Assembly (NCBI RefSeq): GCF_020035535.1 | Contig: NZ_CP083349.1 | Coordinates: 1,302,001 to 1,366,000, forward strand | Length of the DNA: 64,000 bases | Source: Ensifer adhaerens | Lineage (GTDB): Bacteria; Pseudomonadota; Alphaproteobacteria; Rhizobiales; Rhizobiaceae | Direction of reading: 5' to 3' | In this document: positions 54,932 to 63,962 of the stretch, in pieces | Layout: the number at the start of each line of letters is the position of its first letter | Position numbering within the stretch: the first letter of the stretch is position 1 | The notes under the pieces: model-generated | Seen by the model: only the letters and a program-made list of their open reading frames with translations | Databases searched by the model: none | What the model was told of the DNA's origin: nothing | Translations under genes and position numbers: made by a program

Positions 54932-55744
54932 TTAACCGATGTCGAGGAGTAGGGCGCGGTGGTCCGATACTTCCGGCTCAGCGACGACATCGAAGCGGGT
55001 GACCTCAACCGCCCGATTCGCCAGCATGTAATCGGCAAAGCGGCCGCTCTTCAGATAGTGCGACGTCCGGGTGTCCGTGTGGCCGCGGGAAACCACGAGG
55101 TCGGTCAACCCCAACCCGGCAAGTGCCTCGAAGGTCGCGCTGTCCGGGAGCACGTTGAAGTCACCGCAGACGACGAGGCGCTCGTTGCCCGGCCAGACTT
55201 TGCCGATGAGGTTTATCAGCGCGTCTGCTTGCGCGTTTCGCGCCGGCGTGTCGCCTTTTCCGGAGACTTCTCTGAGGCCATGCATTTGAGCGATGGTGAT
55301 TGCCGCGCCGGCATCGTGGTCGAAAAGGCGGATGCAATGCGCATTGCGCGCGCGCGGATGTGGACCCCAGCCCTCTGACGAGAAGCTGCCGTGGACAAAG
55401 CCGAGCGCCTGGCCGATGACGGAATGCGTTCGCCGGACAAAGGTCGCAAGGCCGAATTCCGAGGCCACGGGCCGGTCGTCGTCCAGCAGCGTGCCGCGTG
55501 CCGTTGGGCAGAAGAAGCCATCATGTCCCGAAAGCGCTTCCGCGATCTCGTCGAAGAGATTTGCCCGTTGCGGCAGTTCGACATCCGCGTCGCGATAGAT
55601 CAGCCACTCGGCTTCGGTCATCGGTGAGCGTGCGATCTCCTGCAGGCACAGAACATCGGCGTCGACCTCCGCGAGATACTTCATCAACGGCGAATGGAGC
55701 TTGCCACCCCAGGCATTGAGCGAAAGAATGCGCATGGCGTTCAT
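54932..55744 (-). CDS. Endonuclease/exonuclease/phosphatase-fold protein
   Basis: The 270-residue protein has the EEP fold: RILSLNAWGGKL near the start, the metal-binding LCLQEIARS (about residue 37), CGDFNVLPDS around residue 194 and the C-terminal SDHRALLL. The exact substrate (DNA, RNA or a phospholipid head group) cannot be told. It starts at ATG 55744 with AGAGAGAC upstream; ATG 55735 is possible. Confidence 0.85.
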   Translation of the reverse strand: MNAMRILSLNAWGGKLHSPLMKYLAEVDADVLCLQEIARSPMTEAEWLIYRDADVELPQRANLFDEIAEALSGHDGFFCPTARGTLLDDDRPVASEFGLATFVRRTHSVIGQALGFVHGSFSSEGWGPHPRARNAHCIRLFDHDAGAAITIAQMHGLREVSGKGDTPARNAQADALINLIGKVWPGNERLVVCGDFNVLPDSATFEALAGLGLTDLVVSRGHTDTRTSHYLKSGRFADYMLANRAVEVTRFDVVAEPEVSDHRALLLDIG

Positions 55745-55948
55745 GTCTCTCTATCAAGAGCGGTAAAACTACCCGATTCGCTGGTCTTGTGGGCATGCGC
55801 GCAATCTTTGTGGGCCCGATGTAAAGCTGGCACGGAGACTTCTGACAGTGACGGAGCGGATTGCTCTCGTCACTCACCTATCGAACAGACCAAGGCTCTG
55901 AGACGTCGTTTCGACGTCTGACGAACGCTCAGATATGTCGCTCCCGAC

Positions 55949-57364
55949 TTACGCTCTCGGCAACTCCTGCTTGATCTCGCCCATGCGGTTCCAGGCGTCG
56001 AGGCCGGCAATCTTGTAGGCCTCGGCAAGCGTCGGGTAGTTGAAGGTGTTCTCGACGAAATATTCCACTGTGCCCTTGAGGTTCAACACGGCCTGGCCGA
56101 TGTGAACCAGCTCGGTCGCGCCTTCGCCGATGATGTGGACACCCAGCAGGCGCCGCGTCTTCATCGAGAAGATCATCTTCAGTAGCCCGGAATCGAGCCC
56201 CATGATGTGACCGCGCGAGGTCTCGCGAAAACGGGCGATGCCGCATTCATAGGGAATGCCGCGTTCCTTGACCTCTTCTTCCGAAAGGCCGCAGGTGGAG
56301 ATTTCCGGCACGGCATAGATGCCGTAGGGGAAATATTTCTGCGGCTCCATGGCGATCGCGCCGATGGCAACGCGCGCCGCGATGCGGCCCTGTTCCATGG
56401 AGGTCGAGGCAAGGCTCGGGAATCCGACGACGTCGCCGGCGGCATAGATGTTCGGAACCGAGGTCTGGAACGTCTCCGGATTGACCTTGAGCCGCCCGCG
56501 GCTGTCCGCTTCCAACCCCGCCGCAGGCAGGTTGAGCGTGTCGGTGGCACCCATGCGCCCGGCTGCGAAGAGCACCATGTCTGTGGTGATCCTGCGGCCG
56601 TTGTCGAGTGTCAGCAGAACCTTACCATCGTCGAGCCGTTCGACCTTGTCGGCCTTCTGCCCGAGGTGCAGCTTCATGTTGCGATCGCGCAGTTGGTAGG
56701 TGAAATCCTCGACGATCTCCTTGTCGATGAAATCGAGCATCGTCGTCTTGGGATCGATCACCGTCACGTGCGTGTCGAGCGCGCTGAAGATCGTCGCATA
56801 TTCGATGCCGACGACGCCGGCGCCGATGACAACGAGCGAACGCGGTAGTTCTGCGATATCGAGCAGTTCGTCACTGTCGAGCACGGTTTTGCCGTCGAAT
56901 GGCATGTAATCCGGGCGGAAAGGCTTCGTGCCGACGGCAAGCATGATGCTGGTGCCTGAAACAAGCAGGGTCTCGCCGTCGTCCTTGACGACCTCGAGCG
57001 TGGTGGGATCGACGAAGCTTGCCTTGCCGCGCATCTGTTGCACGCGGTTGCGGGCAAACTGGTGCTCGAGAACCTCGACCTCGTGATTGAGGGTAATGAT
57101 CAGCCGTTGCCTCAGATCGTCGGCGCTGATCTCCTGCTTGACGCGATAGGCGCGCCCGTAGAAGCCCCGCTCGCGCCAGCCGGAAAGATTGAGCGCCGTC
57201 TCACGCAGCGTCTTGGAGGGGATGGTGCCCGTATGCACCGAGACGCCGCCGACGCGTTTGCCCTGTTCGATGACGAGGACCTTCTTGCCGAGTTTGGCTG
57301 CCTGGATGGCACCGCGGCGACCCGCAGGCCCGCTTCCGACGACGATGAGATCGAACTGGTTCAT
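55949..57364 (-). CDS. sthA: Soluble NAD(P)+ transhydrogenase
   Basis: The 471-residue flavoprotein of the pyridine nucleotide-disulfide reductase family transfers hydride between NADPH and NAD+. The FAD motif VVGSGPAGRRGA starts near residue 6, the NAD motif VVIGAGVVGIEYA near residue 178, and AAGDVVGFPSLAS in the C-terminal part. The redox-active cysteine pair of lipoamide dehydrogenases is absent (SVHTGTIPSKTLRE), as in SthA. ATG 57364 is preferred; upstream in-frame starts add up to 12 residues. Confidence 0.92.
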   Translation of the reverse strand: MNQFDLIVVGSGPAGRRGAIQAAKLGKKVLVIEQGKRVGGVSVHTGTIPSKTLRETALNLSGWRERGFYGRAYRVKQEISADDLRQRLIITLNHEVEVLEHQFARNRVQQMRGKASFVDPTTLEVVKDDGETLLVSGTSIMLAVGTKPFRPDYMPFDGKTVLDSDELLDIAELPRSLVVIGAGVVGIEYATIFSALDTHVTVIDPKTTMLDFIDKEIVEDFTYQLRDRNMKLHLGQKADKVERLDDGKVLLTLDNGRRITTDMVLFAAGRMGATDTLNLPAAGLEADSRGRLKVNPETFQTSVPNIYAAGDVVGFPSLASTSMEQGRIAARVAIGAIAMEPQKYFPYGIYAVPEISTCGLSEEEVKERGIPYECGIARFRETSRGHIMGLDSGLLKMIFSMKTRRLLGVHIIGEGATELVHIGQAVLNLKGTVEYFVENTFNYPTLAEAYKIAGLDAWNRMGEIKQELPRA

Positions 57365-57566
57365 GGGCATTTCCGTTTGAAGGGAAGAATCGTTGTGCAT
57401 TGCGAAAACTCTCGCTCGCAGGGTTCTATACCGTCAAAGGCACGGTTTGATGAAGTGGTTTTCATAGCCGAAGCAACCGGATGAGAATATAAGGGAATGC
57501 GCGTATGCTTGGCTTCGTTACGACATGCCGAGCCCATCGGTGTCGTATTTGCCTGGGAGGCTGACG

Positions 57567-58610
57567 ATGGGATTGGAGCTTACGAACAGAGCCGTGCCGC
57601 AGCTCGACGGGGAGGTCCTCGCTGCACCGCCAGAGCACCGGCCGGGTGTAGTCGCCGCAGCAGTCTACGAGAACGGCGTGAGGGTTCGCGATATCCGCAT
57701 CGAAGATGCCGGTATGTGGCGGTCGCGGCCGGGTACCGTGATCTGGATCGGCCTGCATGAGCCCGATGCGGATCTGCTCCATCAGGTTCAACGGGAGTTC
57801 GACCTGCACGATCTGGCGATCGAGGACGCCTGCAAGGCGCATCAACGGCCGAAACTCGAGATTTATGGCGACTCCATCTTCGTCGTGGCACGCACCGCCC
57901 ACATGGTCGGCGACGAAATCGCCTTCGGCGAGACCCATCTCTTCGTCGGGCGAGGCTATGTCGTCTCCGTCAGGCACGGCGCGTCGACATCTTACATGGC
58001 AGTTCGCCAGCGCTGCGAATCGTCGCCGGCCGCTCTCGCCCACGGCGAGAACTACATCCTCTATTCGATCCTGGATTTCATCGTCGACAACTACATGCCA
58101 GTCATCGAGGCGATCCACGAAGAGGTCGAGGAGCTCGAAGACCGCCTGTTGCGAGAACGCCTGCTCAAGCGCGATATCGAACGTCTCTATCTGCTCCGCC
58201 GCAATCTCCTGCGACTGCGCAATGCGGTCGTGCCTCTTGTCGACGTCTGTCGTCGGCACGAGCATATCGATCTTCCGGGCATGGATGCCGCGCTGCAGCC
58301 ACTCTTCCGTGACGTTACGGACCATGTGCGCCGTGTCCAGGAGGATATCGATGCCCTGCGCGAGGTTCTTGCTTTCACCTTCGAGGCGAGCCTGATGATC
58401 GGGCAGTCCGAACAGACGGAGATTTCACGAAAGCTCGCGTCCTGGGCCGCGATTCTCGCTGTGCCGACGGCAATCGCCGGTATTTACGGCATGAACTTCG
58501 ACGACATGCCGGAGCTCAAGTTCCGCTACGGCTACTTCATCGTGCTGGCTGTGATTATCGGACTATGCGGTACGCTCTACCGCTTCTTCCGCCGCGCGAA
58601 ATGGCTTTAG
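57567..58610 (+). CDS. corA: CorA-type magnesium/cobalt transporter
   Basis: The 347-residue protein has a cytoplasmic alpha/beta N-terminal domain, a long stalk helix and two C-terminal membrane helices. The selectivity signature GMN is at residues 308-310 in YGMNF, between the helices. GGGAGG precedes ATG 57567 by eight bases. It diverges from sthA. Confidence 0.94.
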   Translation: MGLELTNRAVPQLDGEVLAAPPEHRPGVVAAAVYENGVRVRDIRIEDAGMWRSRPGTVIWIGLHEPDADLLHQVQREFDLHDLAIEDACKAHQRPKLEIYGDSIFVVARTAHMVGDEIAFGETHLFVGRGYVVSVRHGASTSYMAVRQRCESSPAALAHGENYILYSILDFIVDNYMPVIEAIHEEVEELEDRLLRERLLKRDIERLYLLRRNLLRLRNAVVPLVDVCRRHEHIDLPGMDAALQPLFRDVTDHVRRVQEDIDALREVLAFTFEASLMIGQSEQTEISRKLASWAAILAVPTAIAGIYGMNFDDMPELKFRYGYFIVLAVIIGLCGTLYRFFRRAKWL

Positions 58611-58661
58611 CCCTGAGTACCAAACCGGCCGACTTTGCCAATTCCGAACTTGGAGGATGTC

Positions 58662-59840
58662 GTGGCGAGCCTTCTGGAAACGCTTGGTGACCTGATCGGT
58701 ACGAACTGGAAGCACCGCGACGTGACCAAGCGGTATTCGCGCACCTATGTGTGCCGCTGTGGCAGTCACATCTTTTTCGGCAACACCCTTTGCAACAACT
58801 GCCAGGCACCTCTCGGATATCTGCCGGGTGAAGACGTGCTGATGCCGCTTGAACCCGGCCCGCAGCCGGACACTTGGGAAGCGAGTGGCGGGCGGCCATT
58901 GCTGAAGTATTGCAGCAACCGTGACACTGCCGCGCAGTGCAACTGGATGCTGACGGCGAGCGAGCCGAGGTCCCTTTGCATCGCCTGCGGGCTGAACAGG
59001 ACCATTCCGAATCTCGATTGCGAGGACAATGCTCGTCACTGGGGGTTGATCGAGGTGGCAAAGCGAAGGCTGGTGTCGCAATTGCTGGCGCTCGGCCTGC
59101 CCGTGAAGTCCAAGGTCGACGAGGACGAGAAACACGGCTTGATGTTCGATTTCCTGCGCTCGCCGGAGAACGGGCCGCGCGTGTTGACCGGACACGCCGA
59201 TGGTTTGATTACGGTCAATATCGAAGAAGCGGATTCTGTTCAGCGAGAGAAGATGCGGCTCGAACTGCATGAACCCTATCGCACGCTCCTGGGCCACTTT
59301 CGACACGAGGTCGGCCACTACTATTGGAATCGGCTCATTCTCAACGGCCCTTGGCTGGAGCCCTTTCGCACGCTCTTCGGCGATGAGCGCGCCGACTATG
59401 CGGCGGCGTTGAAGGCGAACTATGAAAACGGCCCACCTGCAGACTGGGCCGATCGGTACATCAGTTCCTATGCTTCCACACATCCCTGGGAAGACTGGGC
59501 CGAAACCTGGGCGCACTACCTGCATATGATTGATAGCCTCGGCACGGCATTGGGGTTTGGGCTCGATGCAGAGGATATTGAAGCGATTATCGAGCCGTTT
59601 GAGCGCGACGCGTTGTATGCGCCCGACGACACCGGCGCTGACGGGTTTCTGTCGCTGCTGAATTCCTGGATCGAGATGACGATGGTGCTCAACGAATTGG
59701 CGCGCAGCATGGGCCAGCCGGACTTCTACCCCTTCGTGATGTCGAAAGCCGCGGTAGCGAAACTGCAGTTCGTGCATATGGTCGTTGAGGAATCTCGCTC
59801 GGCGGGGACCGAGTCTGTGGCAACTGGCTTTTTCGGGTAA
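58662..59840 (+). CDS. Zinc-ribbon putative metallopeptidase
   Basis: The 392-residue protein has an N-terminal zinc ribbon with two CxC/CxxC pairs (CRCGSH and CNNC, about residues 29-48), further cysteines (CIACG near residue 108), and an HExxH-type motif in HFRHEVGHYYW at about residues 213-223, with a downstream glutamate in WEDWAETWAHYLHM that may be the third ligand. This fits the family of putative zinc-binding metallopeptidases (formerly DUF2248). GTG 58662 is chosen since GGAGGA is six bases upstream; TTG 58635 is possible. The substrate is unknown. Confidence 0.82.
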   Translation: MASLLETLGDLIGTNWKHRDVTKRYSRTYVCRCGSHIFFGNTLCNNCQAPLGYLPGEDVLMPLEPGPQPDTWEASGGRPLLKYCSNRDTAAQCNWMLTASEPRSLCIACGLNRTIPNLDCEDNARHWGLIEVAKRRLVSQLLALGLPVKSKVDEDEKHGLMFDFLRSPENGPRVLTGHADGLITVNIEEADSVQREKMRLELHEPYRTLLGHFRHEVGHYYWNRLILNGPWLEPFRTLFGDERADYAAALKANYENGPPADWADRYISSYASTHPWEDWAETWAHYLHMIDSLGTALGFGLDAEDIEAIIEPFERDALYAPDDTGADGFLSLLNSWIEMTMVLNELARSMGQPDFYPFVMSKAAVAKLQFVHMVVEESRSAGTESVATGFFG

Positions 59841-59925
59841 TTACCTTCGCTATCGTATTGCAGGTGAATGGCGTCACCACCGGCTGGTAGCTCAGCCGCG
59901 CGAAATGGCTGGGAGGCCAGCGCGA

Positions 59926-60100
59926 TCAGAACAGCCGTAAGCCTTTTAGACTGACGTGCCCGTCCTTGCCGATGATGATGTGATCGTGCACGGCGATCCC
60001 CAGGGGCTTTGCCGTTTCGACGATCAGCTTCGTCATGTCGATATCGGCGCGCGACGGGGTCGGATCGCCGGATGGATGGTTATGGACCACGCAGACTGTT
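59926..60100 (-). pseudogene. radC: radC remnant, C-terminal JAB/MPN fragment
   Basis: The minus strand encodes only about 57 residues matching the end of Rad[16 protein letters not shown] (the JAMM metal site), then [21 protein letters not shown] and a normal stop at 59926. Upstream of [10 protein letters not shown] the similarity ends (about 60100) and a stop codon follows at about 60116, with A+T-rich sequence. The N-terminal three quarters of radC are missing, so this is a truncated gene at the border of the accessory region. Confidence 0.85.
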
Positions 60101-60138
60101 CGTATAATGCGTTGAAATAATTATCAAAATATCGTTTT

Positions 60139-60372
60139 TTAGAAGAGATGGTGCCGTGAATTGGGGTATGCAGAAGATGCCTTCCCGTGATTATCACGCC
60201 CGATCATACATGTCTTCGCTGGGTCGTTTCGAAGCACCTGACCGCACTCTATTCTCTTCACCCAAGCCCCAAGCTCGCTGATGGGATACACTACACCTTT
60301 GCCAGACTTTACCAAAGACGCCCCAACGCGCATCACCCGCCAGTCCCACGGCGTCCTGCCCCACAGTGTCAC
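60139..60372 (-). CDS. AlpA-like HTH protein, short/N-terminally truncated
   Basis: The 77-residue frame starts with GTG and shows the second half of an AlpA/excisionase-type HTH domain: RTPWDWRVMRVGASLVKSG then GVVYPISELGAWVK, residue-for-residue comparable with GTLRNWRAKQIGPSFVKIG and LYPVVDLDAW in the protein at 62332. The first helix of the domain is missing and the C-terminus extends by about 35 unrelated residues. It may be a decayed gene. It starts 6 bases beyond the stop of the HNH gene on the same strand. Confidence 0.55.
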   Translation of the reverse strand: MTLWGRTPWDWRVMRVGASLVKSGKGVVYPISELGAWVKRIECGQVLRNDPAKTCMIGRDNHGKASSAYPNSRHHLF

Positions 60373-60377
60373 CGGCG

Positions 60378-61601
60378 CTATTCGTTACTCGCGCTATCCC
60401 CCGCCTCGGGATGCGAAGCGTGATCGCCTTGCGGTTTTGATGGACGCTTCGCCGCGGCCATCGCGTCTCGAAACGCATTTGTCACGAAGTCTTCGCCGTT
60501 TTCGGATGTCTGTCCTCTTTCTGTCAACACAGCCCTCGCCTCGTTGGTCATCTCCATAATGTTCGACATCGACCTGGCATGGGCGATCGCCGGCTCGCTC
60601 CCGACTGGCGTTCCGCCATTTTGGAAGAGGTATGTCTGCAAACGGTATACTTGGGCGACGATGTCGCCCGCGTTGCCATTGTGGCTAGCGTCGACGTCTT
60701 CAAAAATCAGGGGCGCGTCGAGATCGAAGATCGGACGCACTTCATCATCGAGTTGCTGAAATATGACTCCGGCTCCCCGCGTGCGATCCGACATGTGGCT
60801 CAAGTGGTAGCTCTCGTTCTGTCGCAACGGACCCAAAAACTCCCCTCCGGTGCCGCGCTGGGCGATGGGTTGCACGATACGGAGGGCAGCCTTCGCAAGA
60901 GGATAGTCCAGAATCGGATGGGCAATTTTTCTGGTCATCGCGTAACCGATGAAGGCCACCTGTCCCGCGAATTCGCCGTCGATGTACCTCTCGACACGTT
61001 CTGGATGCCAAAAGCCGCAGCTTCTGGAAAAGGCGTAGTCACTGGAGGCGTTGAACAGGATTATGTCATTCACCCTGAGGGCGAAGCAGCTGGGCTGGTG
61101 TTGAAAAATGAGGCTCTCGATGCCGAAGGCGTTCAGTCCTTTCTCCTTCCCATCGAGCGTATAGAGGTAAAGCAGTCGATCCTTCGTGCCGATTCTATTC
61201 CCGACGTGGAGATGGGGATCGATGGTTTCTGTGGTCCCTTGCATGATGATCTGATGCAGCCACAAGCATATGCGAACTTTGTCGAGCCAATCCAGGAGGA
61301 CGAAAGCCTCACTAGAGGTTATCGGCTGTCGATCCAGCAGTGCGAGTACGATCGGCTTCACGGCTGCTTCAAGAGCGCTGTACTCAAGATTGCATGCCTC
61401 GCACGCAGGCATAACCAGAGCCGACCATGAGAACCTGATCGGCTTGCCCGACTGAGGATCTATGGCCATCGTGACCACCCGGCTTGGATCGCCGGTCAAC
61501 TCGAGGAGCCATTTGGGGACGATGTGTTCTCTATTCTTGTTGGCGGGCGGCTGACCACAAAAGACGCACTGACGCTTTTTTACGCTCTGTGGTTTGCTCA
61601 C
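60378..61601 (-). CDS. HNH endonuclease-like protein
   Basis: The 407-residue protein has an N-terminal treble-clef zinc site of HNH type: C12-x2-C15, then R24-E-H-I-V-P, and C67-x2-C70-N71. The rest (about residues 80-380) matches no family I know; the C-terminus is polar. GTG at 61601 is preceded by GAGGGC on the minus strand. HNH proteins of this size are often single-gene restriction or anti-phage factors, and its place in a small island with HTH genes supports that, but a function is not proven. Codon use is less biased than in the core genes. Confidence 0.72.
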   Translation of the reverse strand: MSKPQSVKKRQCVFCGQPPANKNREHIVPKWLLELTGDPSRVVTMAIDPQSGKPIRFSWSALVMPACEACNLEYSALEAAVKPIVLALLDRQPITSSEAFVLLDWLDKVRICLWLHQIIMQGTTETIDPHLHVGNRIGTKDRLLYLYTLDGKEKGLNAFGIESLIFQHQPSCFALRVNDIILFNASSDYAFSRSCGFWHPERVERYIDGEFAGQVAFIGYAMTRKIAHPILDYPLAKAALRIVQPIAQRGTGGEFLGPLRQNESYHLSHMSDRTRGAGVIFQQLDDEVRPIFDLDAPLIFEDVDASHNGNAGDIVAQVYRLQTYLFQNGGTPVGSEPAIAHARSMSNIMEMTNEARAVLTERGQTSENGEDFVTNAFRDAMAAAKRPSKPQGDHASHPEAGDSASNE

Positions 61602-62007
61602 TCAGCAGGCCCTCGCCATCTTCACATCTGCGCCATATCGACGCTGCTCCTGCAACGTAGATCTTCCGCTCTCATTGTCTCCACGATAATATTGAGGTCG
61701 GGATCTGGCGTGACATTTGCGGTTTTAAACACCGGTAATCAGTAACGAGCATGTGCTAAATGCACAACGCTTCCTCCTGCCCAAAACCACAGCGGCGAAG
61801 TCGCGGAAAGATCAGTGGAAGATCGAGTTTCGGTTATTTTGTGGTGGAGTGCATGTGGGAGCTGCCGCGGCGGGTGTTTGACATCTACCCTTGGCGGGAT
61901 CTCGCGCGGATCGGCCCTGAGCCGCCGTTGCGCCCCTGGACCCGGCGACCAAGCGGCGGCCCCTTGGCCTGGCGCGCTCAGACAATGGGAGTATCGAGAG
62001 GATCGCG
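61602..62007. other. Intergenic part of the accessory segment
   Basis: About 400 bases between the HNH gene (minus) and the HTH-like ORF at 62008 (plus). Several short frames overlap here on both strands, but none has a ribosome binding site plus recognisable protein features. The A+T-rich stretch near 61680-61740 probably holds the HNH gene promoter. Confidence 0.45.
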
Positions 62008-62307
62008 GTGGCACGAGTTTTTACGCGCGAAGAATTTTACGAGATGGTCTGGTCCAGGCCGCTGACGCATTTGGCCAAAGAATTCGCGATATCCGATGTC
62101 GCGCTTCACAAGATCTGCAAGAGGCACGGCGTCCCCAACCCAACGCTCGGCTGTTGGGCGAAAATGGCGGCCGGGCAAAAGGTCAACCGGACGCTGCTGC
62201 CGAAAGCTGACGCACGGACATTGGACAGGATCACGATCGCCGACCTTAGCCGCCAGTGCGCGGCGCTTGCCGACGTGCGCGAGCAGGCGCGGATCCTTGC
62301 GTGGTAG
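62008..62307 (+). CDS. Small HTH-like hypothetical protein, probably truncated
   Basis: The 99-residue product starts at GTG 62008 with GAGAGGA upstream. Its first 65 residues (TREEFYEMVWSRPLTHLAKEF, then ISDVALHKICKRHGVPNP and GCWAKMAAGQKV in sequence) fit an N-terminal DNA-binding-like domain that I know from longer mobile-element proteins with the pattern TREELYxLVWxxPxxxLAxxxGISD. Here the reading frame ends soon after the domain, so the gene looks truncated. The function is unknown. Confidence 0.6.
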   Translation: MARVFTREEFYEMVWSRPLTHLAKEFAISDVALHKICKRHGVPNPTLGCWAKMAAGQKVNRTLLPKADARTLDRITIADLSRQCAALADVREQARILAW

Positions 62308-62331
62308 GCTTCTCGTGACCTGTCTTGATCA

Positions 62332-62562
62332 TTATCGCTGACCATCGTCGCTTTCTGTGGGATGCCTCGGAGCACGACAACGAATCTTATTCGTTTCATC
62401 CCAAGCATCAAGGTCCACAACCGGATAAAGGATCGCTCTGCCGATTTTCACGAAAGATGGCCCAATCTGTTTCGCTCGCCAGTTACGGAGTGTGCCAACA
62501 GAAATTCCGCTGCGATAGCGTTCGGCGACTTCCTCTGCGGTAAGATATTTCTCCTCAGCCAT
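62332..62562 (-). CDS. AlpA/excisionase-like HTH protein
   Basis: The 76-residue protein has an N-terminal HTH_17-type domain: YLTAEEVAERYRS, GTLRNWRAKQIGPSFVKIG and LYPVVDLDAW in order (residues 6-53). Such proteins act as excisionase or AlpA-like activators in integrated elements. AGAGAGGATAC precedes ATG 62562 on the minus strand. The short protein at 60139 resembles its second half. No integrase gene lies in the window. Confidence 0.8.
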   Translation of the reverse strand: MAEEKYLTAEEVAERYRSGISVGTLRNWRAKQIGPSFVKIGRAILYPVVDLDAWDETNKIRCRAPRHPTESDDGQR

Positions 62563-62903
62563 GTATCCTCTCTGTTCGGTAGCGATCTACGATCGTGCGA
62601 CGGTGAGGAACGCAAAGCGTGTTATTGATGAGTATCCCGATCACCATCCTGCTCGCGGATGATCGGCACTTCACGGTGCCTCATGGACAAGCATGTAGTG
62701 GTGATTCCTCATTTGGAAGGTCGATTCGGTCGTAGTAGGGCGTGCGGTTAGCGGCGGCTAAAAATCGGCGGGGTCCGCTTCGAGGCCCATCGTGACATTG
62801 GTGAACGGCGCAACCTCGCGACAGCCGACGCGCATAAGGGCAACAGATGTAGTGACGCCGCTGGCCGAGGAACCGGCAGCTCAATAAGCGATACAGCGAG
62901 TTG
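62563..62903. other. Unassigned accessory sequence
   Basis: About 340 bases without a confident gene. A 67-codon minus frame (62681-62884) is Cys/His-rich (LGQRRHYICCPYARR) and might be a fragment of a zinc-finger or transposase-like protein, but it has no ribosome binding site and no recognisable partner. Confidence 0.35.
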
Positions 62904-63530
62904 CTAGGGATCAGGCCCGTAAACAGCGAGAAAGATGGCTACCCCCCGCACCACACGCTGTTCGATTTCTTCAATCGTCAACGGCTTCCGGACATTTAGC
63001 TTGATTTCCAGATTGACGAAGCCGAGCCAAAGGCCTGTGAGTTCATCAGCAGCTCGAACCGCGTCCGAAACGTCCAGGGATCCGCATTCAGCGGCATAAA
63101 CAATCAGTTCCGTTAGAAGCCGTTGAGCACGGCCAGGCCCCATGTCAAAGAATCGACGCGCCACGTCCGCGCGGTCTGAAAGCGATGCGATAAGCCGATC
63201 CCAGCCGAGCAAGTCACGGCTATTGATGAATTTCACATAGCGCAGTCCGAAATCGAGTAACGCGTCGGGTATCTCCATCTCTTTGATGGTTTGGAAGTCT
63301 TCGTCGATAATAGTGTTATTAGATTCTCGTCGGATTATTTCTTCAATCAATCCGTCTTTGTCCGTGAAGTTTCCATAGACGGTGGCTTTCGCAACGCCTG
63401 CCGCCGCAGCGACCTCGTCCAATGTGACGTCAGGCCCATTCGAAAGGAAGAGGCTGCGCGCCGTTTCCAGCACAGCAGTCCTCTTAGCATCGTCCTTCGG
63501 TCTACCTCGCGTGCGCTTCATTTCAACCAT
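62904..63530 (-). CDS. TetR-family transcriptional regulator
   Basis: The 208-residue protein has the N-terminal TetR HTH domain: RSLFLSNGPDVTLDEVAAAAGVAKATVYGNFTDK in pieces (residues 30-63), and an all-helical C-terminal ligand domain. ATG 63530 has GAGGC upstream; ATG 63521 is possible. It follows the DoxX gene by 27 bases on the same strand, so it probably regulates that operon. Confidence 0.9.
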   Translation of the reverse strand: MVEMKRTRGRPKDDAKRTAVLETARSLFLSNGPDVTLDEVAAAAGVAKATVYGNFTDKDGLIEEIIRRESNNTIIDEDFQTIKEMEIPDALLDFGLRYVKFINSRDLLGWDRLIASLSDRADVARRFFDMGPGRAQRLLTELIVYAAECGSLDVSDAVRAADELTGLWLGFVNLEIKLNVRKPLTIEEIEQRVVRGVAIFLAVYGPDP

Positions 63531-63557
63531 TAGATGCCTCTGCCTCAAGTGCGATAT

Positions 63558-63962
63558 TTACGAAATAACCGAAAGACTCGCGGCGACGGCCAAACCTCCC
63601 ACCACTGTGATGTGCTCGAGGGCGATCTGAAGCTCACTGACCTTCTTGCGGCCCTCGAACCGCCAAAACGCGTGACCGTAAGGAATGGTGAGCAGCGTAA
63701 ATCCCGCCAGAGCGGCAGCTCCTAACCACCCAAGGCCGGCAAAATTGGTGATGAGCAGAGCTGACCCGATCAACTGACAAGCGATCGTGGCTGCCGCGAA
63801 GAGCCGAGGAAACGGCAAGTTAACCTCCACGACCTCTTGCACGACGGCGTTGAACTTAAAAACCCCGAAGAGCCCCGCAATCCAAAAGAGCGAGGTCAAG
63901 ACCACCTTGGCTGCGATGGCGAAGTGGGGGTGCGATAGTGCGATGATCACGAAATTTTCCAT
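63558..63962 (-). CDS. DoxX-family membrane protein
   Basis: The 134-residue protein has four membrane helices and the DoxX-family layout (helix 1 about residues 16-36, then NLPFPRLFA before helix 2 and an amphipathic end EHITVVGGLA). Members associate with respiratory chains or redox stress. It probably forms a two-gene operon with the TetR regulator. CTAATTAG in the upstream 38 bases (about 63970) is a possible operator. Confidence 0.8.
   Translation of the reverse strand: MENFVIIALSHPHFAIAAKVVLTSLFWIAGLFGVFKFNAVVQEVVEVNLPFPRLFAAATIACQLIGSALLITNFAGLGWLGAAALAGFTLLTIPYGHAFWRFEGRKKVSELQIALEHITVVGGLAVAASLSVIS

Noticed and set aside
59883..59925. GGTAGCTCAG resembling a tRNA D-arm next to the radC remnant
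   Set aside because: No acceptor, anticodon or T arm can be built around it; not a tRNA and no clear att core.
62681..62884. Cys/His-rich minus-strand frame of 67 codons
   Set aside because: No start context and no certain relative; described only as unassigned sequence.
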